Shown: piece after piece, positions 34,877 through 47,036 of the stretch
Numbering within the stretch: the first letter of the stretch is position 1
Layout of the letters: the number at the start of each line of letters is the position of its first letter
Assembly: GCF_042100115.1 (NCBI RefSeq)
Contig: NC_091279.1
Coordinates: 992,001 to 1,056,000 of the forward strand
Length of the DNA stretch: 64,000 nucleotides
Origin: Alternaria dauci
Lineage: Eukaryota; Ascomycota; Dothideomycetes; Pleosporales; Pleosporaceae
Direction: 5' to 3'
Program-made: the position numbers and the translations under genes
The notes under the pieces: generated by a model
Database searches by the model: none
Seen by the model: the letters and a program-made list of their open reading frames with translations, nothing else
What the model was told of the DNA's origin: nothing

Positions 34877-35588
34877 GATTTGGGCCTGGAGGAAAGTGTG
34901 ACGCCTTACGTGGCGCGACAACAGTGTTCCTCCGCATGCTGCTATTTGCTGCCATGGCTGGAAGAAGAAGAGGAAGAAAAAAAGTGAAAGCAACAAGTGA
35001 GCGTGAGGGGAAAGGATTAGGGAACCGCCAATGTCAAAGGAGGCGTCGTGCTCAACAGGCGGGTCATGTACCAAACTCGGGCGAGGTCATTATACATAGG
35101 CTAAGTCGACGGCGGACTAGCTGATCCGCTCCACCATGCAGGAACTGTCGGGGTTAATCTTATATCCCTATTTTCTAGAACCGCCCTATGGCTGCCCGGA
35201 CATTTCCAAGACATGCACTTGCCGTCACCATTTCGAGTTACGTCTGCACTGCCTAACACGACGTAATGCTCCACGCTGGCGCACTCGTGTGCTACACTGG
35301 CTTCGCATTCCTCGGCACGGTCACGCGAACAATATCAAGCAAGGCCCTTGCTCTTCCGCGCTCGTCCTTCACAGCTGCAGTAAGCTGATAAAGCGGCCCA
35401 GTGGAATGGCACTACACATTGATAGTTTACCTTGATGCGGGGATCTTGCACATTATATTAACTGCAAACCGCAAGGAGCCATAGAGGTCCACGCAGCCCT
35501 CGGTGTCCGACAAATCGTCGGAATCCGACATTGACGCAAGGCACAGCCACAACACGTCACCCGTTCGTGGCACAATAATCAAAGACTG
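34877..35588. other. Intergenic region upstream of ERG12
   Basis: ERG12 promoter with CT/GA-rich tracts near 34,960-35,050. No gene recognised. Confidence 0.5.
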
Positions 35589-35793
35589 TACAGTGCCTGT
35601 GCGCGTAACGAGCTAGTTCGCGTAGCGAGCCACTTTTTACATATAAATCTCTAATACTAAAGTTATAGAGAAATATAAGCTCTATAAATCTAGAATTTTT
35701 TTTTTGAAATACCAAGTATTAGAAGTTTTTTAAAATACTAAGTATTAGAGATTTATATGTAAAAAGTGGCTCGTTACGCGCACAGGCACTGTA
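35589..35793. mobile_element. MITE with 51-bp terminal inverted repeats and TA target duplication
   Basis: The element proper is 35591-35791 (201 bp), flanked by TA on both sides. The right arm (35741-35791) is a perfect 51-nt reverse complement of the left arm. The left arm is interrupted after 22 nt by a 17-nt insertion (35613-35629) that imperfectly duplicates the adjoining CGCGTAACGAG as CGCGTAGCGAG. Ends are CAGTGCCTGTGCGCG..., and the interior is AT-rich with no coding capacity. A TA duplication and long terminal repeats suggest a non-autonomous Tc1/mariner-type element; the family is inferred. It lies 144 bp beyond the PXR1 stop codon. Confidence 0.9.
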
Positions 35794-35937
35794 GGCTAAA
35801 CTTGTCGTTGTGTGGGAGTGTATCGTATGTCCCGTATGATGATTTCCAGAGTGTAAATATGGTTTCCAGCAAGTGCCTGCCAAACAACAAAACCCGATAA
35901 CTCCTCGCTATGCATGTACAACTCGGATGGAAGGAAT

Positions 35938-37138
35938 CTATGACGGTGTTTTGATCATAAAAATCTACAAACGAACGTGTTAGTAGAGGCCAGGGAGCTG
36001 GTGGGAAAATGTAGACGTACCTCTTTCATGGCTTGTGCATCCATAGTCGCTGCCTTCTTCTGGCGGATCCATTTCTGCCTAACCGCATGCATGCCTCTTG
36101 GAGTGTACGATAGACCAGCAGGCACCGGCGTAGATGTTTTTGACAGAGGAACCGACGAGATTGTCGTCGGCGTGCTCTCGTCGTCCTCGCTCTCAGAGCT
36201 GGAGTCGTCCGAGCTATCCTTTTTGGCTGCTTTTTTGGCTGCTTTCTTCAGAGCCTTCTTGGCTTTCTTCTCCTCTTTGCGTGCTTTCTTCTCAGCCTTC
36301 CGTTGCTCTTTATCCGTGAGCCGTGCAGAGTCGGGTGCTGGAGCAGCAGCATCGTCGGTGGAGGATTCCGCATCTGATGAAGACGCACGCTTTGACTTCT
36401 TCGACTTGTCCTTCTTCTTCTCCTTCTTGTCCTTTTTGTCCTTCTTATCCTTCTTCAATTTCGACTTGTCGCTTCCCTTCTGTGCTTCATCGCGCAAGTC
36501 TGTGCTCTTCTTCTTGCGCTTCACCTTGAGCTCGTCATCGGTGCGGTCGTCGCGCTTCCTCTTCTTGTCCTTCTTGTCCAATGCGCCGTCGTCGCTCTCT
36601 GGCTCAGACTTGATCTCAGTCTTGATTTCGACTTCCTTCTTGATATCGGAGCTCTTCGTGATCTTGTCGCCCACCAGAAAGCCGCCGCTAACGAAGTTCA
36701 TCATGCCGTATTTGCGGTACACAAACGCCCTCTTCTCAATCTCCTCTCGCCTCTCCTCTTCCTTCTTGACCTCGGCTTCATTGCCGTTTAGACGCCCAAG
36801 GATACTCTCAAGCCCTGCAAGACCAAAGTTTTCGGCGCGCTCACTCCCTCGTTTTGCGCCCAAGCCAAGATTATCGTCTTTGAGAAACACGCGAATATGC
36901 GACTGCGAGGCGGCGGTATAGTGAGCGGCATGAGAGGCATCCGTCGCACCCAGGGAGTTACCGGGCTGCCATCCTTGCGAGGTCAATATGCGATGGCCGA
37001 AGCGCGAGGTGTTGTTCGCCCAGGTAGTGTTCTGGGGATCGTTGGAGATCTTCGTTCGGCTGGTCTTGCGTTAGTTTTGTGCCAGAGTCGGCCAGAGCCA
37101 AACTGGCAGACATACTTCTTCGGCGCTGCGAGGCCCAT
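35938..37138 (-). CDS. PXR1: G-patch nucleolar protein PXR1 (Gno1/PinX1 homologue)
   Basis: Acts in the nucleolus in rRNA and snoRNA maturation, and its family inhibits telomerase in yeast and animals. Three exons on the minus strand: 37138-37116 (23 nt), 37059-36021 and 35964-35938 (27 nt), giving 362 aa. The first join restores MGLAAPKNRTKIS, the invariant N-terminus. The last exon gives IFMIKTPS, the conserved C-terminal motif that an unspliced reading loses. The G-patch spans about residues 25-75 (TSQGWQPGNSLGA...LGLGAKRG). The C-terminal half is a long KKD/KKE/KKA basic repeat region typical of nucleolar proteins, with acidic Ser patches. The antisense strand of this biased region holds a long spurious ORF. 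It is divergent from the small helical gene at 37413, 274 bp away. Confidence 0.94.
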
Positions 37139-37412
37139 GGTGAATGCTGCACAGGTTGGACGAGGGTGCGATTGTCCAAGGCAAAGCGGGAGTCCGCAAA
37201 CACGACCAAAAATTTGTGGATGCCCGCTAGCGCGGAATCTTGGCGCTATGTGGGGAAGCCATCTTCCCCGTCTCCAAGGCTCCGACCATCCATCACTCTC
37301 CAACTGGCAAGCTTCACCACTTGAGCTGCAGGAAGGGAAGCCTCGATGACGAGCCATTTGATCGCAATCTTTTGTCTACGGCACTAATCTTCAGCACTCA
37401 CCGCCAACAGAC

Positions 37413-38097
37413 ATGGCTCCGACGCGCGCACCCAAGAAACCCACTTCTATAACCACATCTACGGCCACTATCCGCCAGGGCGCACAGCAGGCTCAAAGGC
37501 AGGTTATCGATAAAACGGAAGAGCTCGAAAACTCTGGCGAAGCCAACGGTGTGGGTCACGATGAGGATATGACACACGAAGAAGCGGAAGCATCACAGAA
37601 CACCCCCGATGGCCCGCTGGAGCACCTGATGGTGAAGATGGTAGACGACGTATGTTGGATGAAATCATCAATTGCATACCGCCGTCTTCATATTTCTCTC
37701 AGTAGCAAAGCACGCCTAGTAAGGGGGCTTTGAGAAGCATCATGCTAATTCAGCGCGCAGCAACGCAAGCGTCACGACACGTCAAAGAAGAACATACGCA
37801 GAGCTTACGACAACCACTACAAAAGCGTCGAAGATTCTGTCAACAACATGTTTGACACACACATGAGAGAGGTGTAAGTAACGCAGTATTAGAGATAGTT
37901 TCACCCCACAGACTAACAATATCTCCAGAACAGCAGCCCACCAAGCGCAGCTCAAACGCCTCCAAGAACTCTTCGATCGAAAGGCTGCCATTGAAACCGC
38001 AATGAGGAGGCAGTTGACAAGCTTGCAAAAGATATACGATGCGCACTCTCGTGATCTGGAGGCGGTCATTGATCGCCGACTAAGAGAAATGAACTGA
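37413..38097 (+). CDS. Small helical protein of unknown function
   Basis: Three exons: 37413-37649, 37761-37873 and 37929-38097, giving 172 aa. Introns have good donors (GTATGT, GTAAGT) and GCAG/CCAG acceptors, and both joins keep a coherent amphipathic sequence. Residues 1-35 are basic and Thr-rich, 36-75 acidic. About residues 80-172 form a charged helical region (KKNIRRAYDNHYKSVEDSV, then AQLKRLQELFDRKAAIETAM), likely a coiled coil. There is no signal peptide or membrane segment. I do not recognise the family. The composition would suit a chromatin- or cytoskeleton-associated adaptor, but that is a guess. It shares a 274-bp divergent promoter with PXR1. Confidence 0.78.
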
Positions 38098-38421
38098 GCA
38101 CGTCCAAGAACACCGACGGTGTGCAATAATACAAGAACGGCATTTCTTTATGGCATTTGATCTTGCATTCGACGCGTCATGGGCGGAGTCACAGCAAAAC
38201 AACGAGATAATGGGCTATTAGAGCAGACACTAGATGTAAAATGATATAATTCGATTCCAGGTATCATAATAGCAAACCATCCAATACAATCCAACACAAT
38301 CGGTCCATCTCGCGCTTTGAAAAAACATTACCATTTCACCCGGTTAGAATGAGGCTACGCGTAACGCTGAACTCTATGCAGAGTCATTGCCCAAACACCG
38401 TAAACGCCAACATCATGCATG
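38098..38421. other. Convergent 3' intergenic region
   Basis: AT-rich 3' flanks of the helical gene and palF, which converge here. Nothing else seen. Confidence 0.5.
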
Positions 38422-41039
38422 TTACCTCCGGTACTCCGGCAAGGCTTCGCTTTCCCGCCTGTTGTCCTGTGGCGCACCTTGCGTACTTCGGCCTGGACGC
38501 ACAGCGCCTACGAGATCTTCGTCGTCGTCGTTCAGCATAGGTGCCGAAGGTGCCAACTGTAAGCTTTGCATTCTGTTTAACGGCGGTGCTGAAGGAGTAT
38601 GCGATGGCCCCCCGTCTTCATCATGGTCTATAGGTGGCGCGCTTCTTTCCATTTCCAGTCTCCGTCGCGTCATCTCTTGCTTGTCGTCGGTTGGTTCGAC
38701 GTGTGATGATGAGCTAGCGACGTACTCTGGTGCCGACCCCTGTGCTGTGCTGGGTGACTGTGGTGGCAGTGGCGGAAGTGGTTTCGACTGGTCGTTGTTG
38801 TCTTCGTTTGTGGATGGTTCTGGATGATTCGGATGTATGGTATGTGAAGATTCAGTCCTGATAGTCGTTGTCTCATCGTCGGTGATGTTTGTAACACGAC
38901 GCTGCAAAGGCAGCGCCGGAGACATGCGCGACGATAACAACGGCGATGAGGCTGCACGAAATGGGGGTGGAGGATGTGTCGGAGTTGAAGAAGACGAAGA
39001 CGCTGCGACATAAGGAGGGTTTGGGTCGTCATCCTCCGGTAGCAATGGCGCCGACGCTAGTATACCATATTGGACTGTTCCTGAAGGTGCAGACGGTCCA
39101 GCGATATCAGGCGGTTGAGACGGCAACAAGCGCTCCTCTGCTCTTCGTAATCGCTCTTTCTCCGACATTCCTTGTTCTTCTTCGGGAACAGCGGCAGGTA
39201 CCGGGAAGGATGCAGCTCCGTTTGTACCATGTTGTTCGTATCCAGGGACTTCGTAATACGTTGGATCGTAGTTGTAGTCGTAATATTGTCCGTTCTCGTC
39301 TTGCTCGTAATAATACTCGTCGTAGCCATGTTCAGCATTCGGCTCCATGTGCCCTCCGTAGGCGCCGTTGTTGTCGAGCATCTGTTCCTGAGTTTGTTTC
39401 TTCTTGCCATTTCTATCGCTGTCCCTGGTACCGATGACGACTTCGAACAAAGCAGAAACAATGCCCTTTTCGCGGCGAATCTGATCCGTGTCCACAAAGT
39501 TACCGCCCCAGGTTGAGAACATGCTGTTAGTAGCGTCGTCGCGTGCCATAGCCGAGGTACCGCCAGCTGCGGAAGGCAGGTTGACAAGCCCAGCATTAGA
39601 TACCATTCGGTCGAGGCCTGTCAATTTGCCCTGAATGTCCACGACCACTTCGACGTAGTATTTGAAGGATATCATTGCTCCCGGAACATTTGATATGGTG
39701 GGAAATGCCTCGTCAGGCACACGCACTGTACACTTCACTTCGGCCATCAGGGTTCTAGGATCGACGAAGAGCGGTGCGAAGGATTGGCACAAGTCTTTGC
39801 GGAATAAGTGACTGGATCCGGCCGATGAGAGGGACAGGCCCCCCAATCCAGTTCTCGACTTTGGGTAGTAATCCTCAGACTTGGTCTTGGCACCTTTGCT
39901 GTTTGGTACAACAGGTAGTGCAGGATGCATGTCAACTCTCGCTTGACGATAGAGCGTGATGATGATACCTTTCAAGCTCCGTATGTGCTTTGTATGGTTC
40001 ACGGTCACTTTGATCGGTATTTGGTCGCCTCTAAGGAAGCCTCCCTTGAGTACATCGATTGTAGCTGTAATGGTCTTTCCTTTTAGCGTCGTTCGGCTTC
40101 CATTCTGTGAGCCAGATCCATCTGTAGCCGTGTTGATTGAGCGAATGCCGTACTCGGTGCCAGAAGCGTTCCCGCTACTCCTCTGACTCTCATAGCTTAT
40201 GTCGCTGGGCGAGGGGCTTCGTGGACCCTCTGTCTCCTCGATGGTATCTGTTGCTTCTAGAGGAGACCCTACTGGTTGAGGTTCTGAAGTAGAAGGTGTA
40301 TGTGGTGTTTCCTCATTTGGCCGTTTCCGCGTTGACCTAGCACGCGTGCGTCTAGATATGGGTTCCAATGAGATGATACGAGGCTTTAGCGGCGGTACGG
40401 GCGCGATATCGACAGATTCGGTAAGGTAGACCTTCGTATCGCACGACGCAGTCGGAGACATGGTAGTGGGGCGGGTCAAGGTAGCGTTGAGCATATAGGA
40501 AATAGTTCCGCGCTCAAACTGTACGTTGTTGTCAGTGTATTTGTCAATTACAGCATGGGGCTGTCGCTTACGTCGATGCTGCTGGGCAAGCCTTTAGACG
40601 GAAACTCAAGTTCGAAATTGAAATGGTACACGCCCTCGGAGAGTCTCCCCTCGCCGCAGAGCACAACCTCATCCTCGAACAGCGAAACGAATCCATTGCC
40701 AAAGTAACTACCTCCCTTCTTTCCTCTCCCAGAACCAACTGTTAAACAGTAGTTCTTGTACGCGTCCCCCGGAGCATTCGGGTTCTTGAACACCTGGGCA
40801 TAGCCATGTAGGGAGACGACCAAATGGGTGATTCTCAGGGGTTTGACGATTTTGAGAATGACGGTTCCGCTGATGATATCTCCCGGTGTGTAATGCCGAT
40901 GCGGGTCGTCGGACTGGATATAAAACTCGGTGTAATAGCGAGTCTTGGACGTCAAGGGCGATTTGAGCCGAGATAGGAACGATCTGCTCGACACTGGAGA
41001 GGACGGAGTGGCGGGTGTACGTGTCTGGCTGGAAGTCAT
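38422..41039 (-). CDS. palF: Arrestin-like ambient-pH response protein PalF/Rim8
   Basis: Two exons on the minus strand: 41039-40572 and 40518-38422, with a 53-nt intron, giving 854 aa. The arrestin N domain begins near residue 20 (YTEFYIQSDDPHRHYTPGDII, SGTVILKIVKPLRITHLVVSL) and continues through the GNGFVSLFEDEVVL segment. The arrestin C domain follows a low-complexity insert and includes TITATIDVLKGGFLRGDQIPIKV. The C-terminal third is disordered, rich in Pro/Ser/Tyr, and ends EALPEYRR. PalF/Rim8 links the 7-TM pH sensor PalH/Rim21 to ESCRT and PalA/PalB, leading to proteolytic activation of the factor PacC/Rim101. The ATG at 41039 was chosen because the upstream in-frame extension has no ATG. 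PacC-type hexamers lie upstream. Confidence 0.93.
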
Positions 41040-43945
41040 ACTCCGTGTACCACACACATCATGCGGCTACCCGCAATATCGACAATCGTCTCGGGAAGCC
41101 GTCGCGACTCTACAAAGGCGCCAAATCAAGCTCGCCGCTGGAAGGGCCGAGAAGGGCTATTGCGCAGGGGTGCGACGTGGAGGTACCGCTATCGGGAAGC
41201 ACGCGCGACTGGCTGGCGACGGGTGAATCGCAAAAGTGTGTTGGCGGGATTAGGCACGGCGGTAAGTGCAACGAGGACGATGAAGGGCGCGGTCAGGTGT
41301 CCAGCGTGCGATGTTGTGGTTCTTGAGCGGTCGCTTCAGGGCTGGCGCACGCAGCGGCGACGCGCAACTGTCTCAGGTGGACGGGGGGCTGTGGTGGTGG
41401 AACTGGACAACGGCGATAGGAAGCAACTGGATAGCGCGCACCCTCGGTCAGCATTGCGGACGGCTCTGCGCAGTAGTGGCAATATGGGGCCTTGTCGCGG
41501 TCCCACGCGGGGAACGACGGTGGTGATGGTGGCAGTGCTCTCTAGCGTGAGCAAAGACAAGCCGTCGTGCACGGCGCCGCCCCATGGATGCTAACTCGAA
41601 GGACGCACGGCGGACAGCAGTCGAGTCGGGGAGCCCTGTGGGGCGCGAAGGAATGGATGGATTGAATGATGGATCAGCAGTTACGTACAGCTTGGGTTGC
41701 GCAGAAGGCTTGTTCAAGAGCCGCAATGCTCTTGGCTGCCAAGTCGTCAAAGGAACACAGGGTCTGCGACACGAGGAAGAGACGCAGAGTGGAGACGCGG
41801 TGTAGGTGGAAAATGTCGAGTATCCTCAACAGCCTCTGACGATCGATGTCCAGATGCAGCTTGAAGAGTGAAGACAAGTCGTGTGTGTATGTGGAAGAGC
41901 TAGGCCAGCAATGCTTGGGGTCGTTGCCAGCTATACCAGAAAGTTACCCGCGGAGGGAGGCACCGTGCCCACACACGATGCACACCATATGCGGATCAAC
42001 CTGTGTGGATCCCCGATGCTGGGTCGCTAGGCTGTTGTTGCGCTGCGCTTTTTTTTTTCGTCCGCCTACTTGGCCTAATCGTGTGCGAGTGAGTCTCCCA
42101 GCATCGCTCCGACACTCTGCCGAAGCTTGCTCTACGTGGAACCGACCAAAACACGCGCTAGGGGCCTTGCGAAACGACTGATGTTGTGAAGAGAACGCCC
42201 AAGTGTCGGTGGGTTTGCTGCAGGGCTGATATGTCTGGCGCCAGATGCTGTTCACGTTTAGCCATCGGCGAGTGGACAGGCCCACCGCGGCCTCGATCAC
42301 GCCGTCCGCTTCCTAGCGTGAGATCGTTGCTAAGCTTCTGTGCCAAGGAGGACATCAATGCTTATCACACGCTGTTAGTCTGAAACAACTGGCCATTATG
42401 CTTCACGTTTGGAAACGGAAAGACCACACCACGGTGATGATGTGTTCTCTGCGGGAAGACGCCCAGGAGTAGTCCATAGACCACCGAAAGCTCCAACAAC
42501 TGACACACCTAACACACATCTGCTGCACCGGAAATGCAACAAGCAACTGTCTCACCTTTTGCACATACTTGTATATCTGGAGCGAGCGCTGACTTAAAGT
42601 CAATCCGCCAAACATGATACGCGAGAGGCAGAATTGAGTACGAATCACCCAGTCGACATGCCATGGTCTCAGCCTACCTACCCATAAGGATCTCAATCCT
42701 GCTCACTTCAAAGAACCTTCCGATGACCTACAAAGCTCCTACAATCTTCCGGACGATGTATACGTCATATCGGTTTGGTTCCTAGTCGATTGGCATACTA
42801 AAGGCGTACGTGGTTCCCTTTGATTGTGTGCACTTGAACACTTGCTCGACTCCCCTCTTTTGGTCTTCTGTGGCCCTTTCATCTTCAGTGTCTTTTGCTT
42901 CTATTAAAGAAATCCACGCTACCGTACATCGCTCGGGCTAGGTGGTCTGCTTCCCTGGTAAACGTAATCGATGATTTCCTGTCGGCTCATACCACGACTT
43001 ATACGAAGAATGGGAAGAGCTGCTCTATCGCTTTGCGTAGATATTGCAAGACAAAATTTCATATTGTTGAAATTGTCGTGTATCATTCCTAGCTCCTCTC
43101 CTGGCTCCCGTAGAGCAAGTGTTATACGCTGGTGTGCTACTTTGGACAAAGGGGGATGCAAGCTGTTAGGTAGGTTTCACTGCCGATTGATGGGTATTGG
43201 CGTATAGTTATGTATTTCAACAAGGTCCATGATCAAGAAACCCTGACATACGTTATGGTCGTTTGCGGTTCTCTCGCACGAATAGTATATGCGATCCGAA
43301 AGCGTGGTGGTCCAAGAACTGTATGCCCTAGTGGTGATCTCCCAGAAAATTAACAAAAGATGGTACTACTTTATAGAAAGCGTTGATTCGGGGTCTCTAG
43401 ATGTCTAGACTAGCTGAACAAGTAAGCCATCGGGATGTTTAGGGATTTTGTTTTTGCCAGCACCATATCAAGGTCAGCCGTGCTGATGGGCCCTCGTGAT
43501 CTGATCTGAGCGGCTTCATCGTTGGCGTTCGACCGCTGGATGTCCTGTAGCATGAGACGCCGCACAGAACCTTGGAAGGCATAATTCTGCAATGGCAGAC
43601 ACGACAGTTAATTGACCACACGAGGCAGATAGGCGCTGCGGCACCCGGCGTGGATGTGATCGAAAAGCAAAAGACGGAGAAGCCACTGCGAGCACTCAGT
43701 ATTCTGCATTGCCGGATGGTTGCCATGCTAGGTTTGGGGAGGTCTTTGCTGTGTGGAGTTGGTGGCAAGCAAGGCTGCTGACTCGGTGTGTAAACAGAAG
43801 AAGCATGGACTGACGTCGTGTAACGAACTTTTTTGCGGCGAACGCAGACTAACACTCGCACACTTTGCGCATCCCTCCTGTCACAACCCCTCGATCTCTT
43901 TACTTCTCTCTAGGTCTTCTGGTGGGGCTTATTTTGTATGTACGA
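41040..43945. other. 2.9-kb divergent intergenic region (palF / helicase)
   Basis: ORFs up to 177 codons (41061-41594) occur in the GC-rich part next to palF but have no domain and overlap in several frames. The middle and right parts have no coding signal. A 10-bp inverted repeat (CGATGCTGGG 42014-42023 / CCCAGCATCG 42097-42106) is present. It probably contains a long palF regulatory region and 5' leader. Confidence 0.5.
41731..42347. promoter_or_regulatory. Group of PacC-type GCCAAG hexamers upstream of palF
   Basis: CTTGGC at 41731-41736 and GCCAAG at 41738-41743 form a back-to-back inverted pair one base apart. Further hexamers are at 42069-42074 (CTTGGC) and 42342-42347 (GCCAAG). GCCAAG is the core site of the ambient-pH factor PacC/Rim101, the output of the PalF pathway. 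Sites are 0.7-1.3 kb upstream of the palF ATG. Function is inferred. Confidence 0.45.
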
Positions 43946-45852
43946 ATGAAGATAATGAAACTAGTTTCACACTCTCTTCCATCTCGCTCGCTCGCTCTTG
44001 CTCGCCTCGTTCCGTCGCGCCTGTCTCTAGCAACTAATATAAGACATAGCCACACCTCAGCAGCCGTCTCCCTCACCCCACACAGACACTACACCCGACT
44101 TCCAGCACAACTTCCAACACAACTTTCCGGCATGTCTGCACCACCGAAGCGCAAGTGGCCTCGCGGCAGAGGAGGCGGCGGCGGCGGCGATCGTGCGAAC
44201 GGTGCCCCTGGGCGCAGCGGGCCCACGAATCCTCGCTCAACCATGTCGCAACAGCCAAAACGTCCCAGAGTTGAGGATTCACAGGCGAACACCGAGACTG
44301 GTGTCGACGTGCGGCAGATGTACAGCACTTCGGCTGGCGATGCGGCACCGAAGCCCTTTTCCGATTTGAAGAACAAGCTAAACCCAGCATTGTTGAATGG
44401 GTTGGATAAGATGGGATTTGAGTAAGCGGACTTCTTCCCGCATTTCTCCTTGTGGGTGCTGTTGCTGACCATCGCAGATTCATGTCTCCAGTCCAACAAA
44501 AGGTCCTCACCGAGCTACCCACACTGTCTTCCGACTGCGTTGTACAAGCAAAGACAGGTACGGGCAAGACCGTTGCCTTCCTACTCCCTGCGATCCAGAA
44601 CCTTTTGGCGGGCAACATGCCTAGAAAAGGCAAAGTTGCCATCCTCGTCATCTGTCCTACGCGCGAGCTGGCTCTACAAATAGCAAAGGAGTGCAATGGT
44701 GTCACAGCGTGTCTGCCCCAAAAGATGGAGTGCCACACTGCGTTTGGCGGTACTTCTCGTGCCTCGAACCTCAATGCCTTCATGAATGGCAACCCCACCG
44801 TTCTGGTCGCCACACCTGGTCGTCTTAACGACATCCTGGGCGAAGAGCAAGTTCGTGAGAAGTTTTCTGATTTGAAAACGGTCATCCTGGACGAAGCGGA
44901 CCAGATGCTCGATGCCGGATTTGCACCTGCGGTCAAAAATATCCTGAGGCGCATCCCACCAAAGAACGATGGCTGGCAGGGAATGTGTTTCTCCGCCACA
45001 CTTTCCAAAGAAGTTCTCGATATTGCCAAGATTGTCCTGTTCCCTGGTTACACACATCTCTCGACAGTCGATCCGAACGAAGTACCGACCCACGAGCGCG
45101 TACCGCAGTTCTTCTTCTCTGTTCCCACTGTTGGCCAAACTTTCCCTGCCTTGTCGGCTTTGATTGAAGAGGAATACAATCAGAACCCCACCGACTTCAA
45201 AGCCATTGTTTTCGGTACCACCGCGAACGGCGTTGGTTTGCTCTACGATCTATACCGAAATGCGCTGCCGCAGTTTAAACTATTTGAGTTGCATAGCCGT
45301 ATGTCCCAGCCCGCTCGTACGCGCACGACCCAGAACTTCAAGGATGCTCAGAGCGGTATCCTGTTCGCATCTGATGTTGTCGGTCGCGGCATGGATTTCC
45401 CAAATGTTGGTCTAGTTGTCCAACTGGGTCTTCCTTCAACCACTGAGCAGTATGTTCATCGAGTCGGCCGAACAGCTCGTGCCGGCAAAGATGGGCGCGC
45501 TGTTCTTCTTCTCTTTGAGCAAGAAGCCTTTTTCCCCAGGATCAACAAGACATTGCCCATCAATCCTTACCCCGTCGACCTCATGTCACGTCTTCCCTCG
45601 CACCAGGCGAACATTGACCGTGCTTTCGCCAACGTTGATGAAACAGCCAAGTCCAAGGCATACCAAGCATTCCTTGGTTATAACAAGACTTTTGTCAAGA
45701 AGCTGCAGATCAGTGTAGCGGATTTGGTTCGTCTGGCAAATGATTACGCGCGGACGATGGGTTGCCCAGAGCCGCCTATGCTGGAGAAGTCGACGGTTGG
45801 CAAAATGGGTTTGAAGGGGGTACCAGGACTGAGGGTCGGGTCTCGAAGGTGA
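43946..45852 (+). CDS. DEAD-box RNA helicase, MSS116/CYT-19-like, probably mitochondrial
   Basis: Two exons: 43946-44421 and 44478-45852, with a 56-nt intron (GTAAGC..GCAG), giving 616 aa. Helicase motifs are complete: Q-motif region FMSPVQQ, motif I AKTGTGKT, Ia PTRELA, Ib TPGR, II DEAD (ILDEADQML), III SAT, IV around AIVFGTT, V RGMDFP and VI HRVGRTARAG. A conserved C-terminal extension follows, as in Mss116/CYT-19, which unfold structured RNAs and assist group I/II intron splicing in mitochondria. The chosen start at 43946 gives MKIMKLVSHSLPSRSLALAR..., rich in Arg/Ser/Leu and without acidic residues, like a presequence. The downstream ATG at 44131 (MSAPPKRKWPRG) would yield a form without it. 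An RGG-like Gly/Arg patch follows. Confidence 0.9.
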
Positions 45853-47036
45853 TCCATTCTATTGGGTCATCAGAAGGACGGCCACGCGCCGACATTTGAT
45901 CACGTGCTTTGTTTGTATTTGGAACATAGATAGACCTTATGATATTAGACGCGGCGTTTGAGTGTCTCGAGCACTACTGGTGGAAACAAGGGATAGACTA
46001 TTTTGGTGCACTTGCACCTAGATACCCAATTTTCTCTGTTCAATTATATTTTGACTGTCGTCTTCGTGATCATTTCTTGTGACTCACCATTGCTAATACC
46101 GTAGCCTCGATACTGCTGAAGTAGTAAGGCTTTGCGGATCACAACTCGTGTATTGTCTTGCCTCCCTGGATGTGACACAGCCGATGCAATATCAACTCGT
46201 TGCTACGATCAATGTGACCTACGAGCCTTCCAATATCACGATTCAAATGACAGTAGTCATCACCAGCACAAACCTCTTCACTACTCGAGTTTTTACACGT
46301 GCAGTCATGTCTATCACAGCATCTCCATTACTCGCGCAGTGCGATTACTCCAAGGCGAAGGTCGTATCCATGGTTCCACAAGCTTTGGTCTAGTTTTCCA
46401 GCCTTGGGCGCAATTCGATCCTGGAAACTGGGCACATGACACAGTCAAATGTACTCGTGGTATATACCTTGCTTCGTGCTTGATACCCTCTACTACCGCT
46501 TTGGAGTATGACTGGTGGGTATACTGTTTGATGATATTTCCAGTGTGCGACTGGGTGAAGAGAGCAGAATGAGAGGACGCAGGGATACCAGGTTAGTATG
46601 GTTGTGAGAGATAGACTTTCGGTGGTCGCACCTGTCACTCACTTTCCAACGTTCTGGACTCTGACAGTACAGCATCTGGCTCCAATCTTGGTGGTTTAGA
46701 CTTTGGCCTGAGGGTTTCATCATGGAGGATTACCCAAATGCAATTTTTGTGATTGGTTGTAGAGCTGTATTTCTGTGGAGTACCCGGCCATAATTTGGGC
46801 TGCGTTCAGACAGGAAACGTGGGGCAGGTACGAAAGCGACGAGTTGGCGGCCCTCCGCTTTGGAAATACACTTCCCGGTCGGGTTACACCAACCTGCTTG
46901 CTGGCTCAGACGCATGGAGAACAGACACTGTTGAGGTCGAGGTTGCGGCTACCCGCTGATCACCGTGATGAGCCGTCCGCCCCACGTTGCTAATCACGGA
47001 GGAGGCTCTGCATCATGATCTGTAAAGACTCGCTTA

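Noticed and set aside
35977..36921. 314-codon plus-strand ORF rich in Ser/Phe/Leu
   Set aside because: Antisense shadow of the Lys-rich PXR1 exon; its composition is the complement of the KKD/KKE repeats.
41061..41594. 177-codon ORF upstream of palF
   Set aside because: Arg/Gly/Ser-rich composition from GC-rich DNA, overlapping frames open too, no recognisable domain.
44073..45029. 318-codon minus-strand ORF
   Set aside because: Antisense to the DEAD-box helicase, whose motifs and splice fit are clear.
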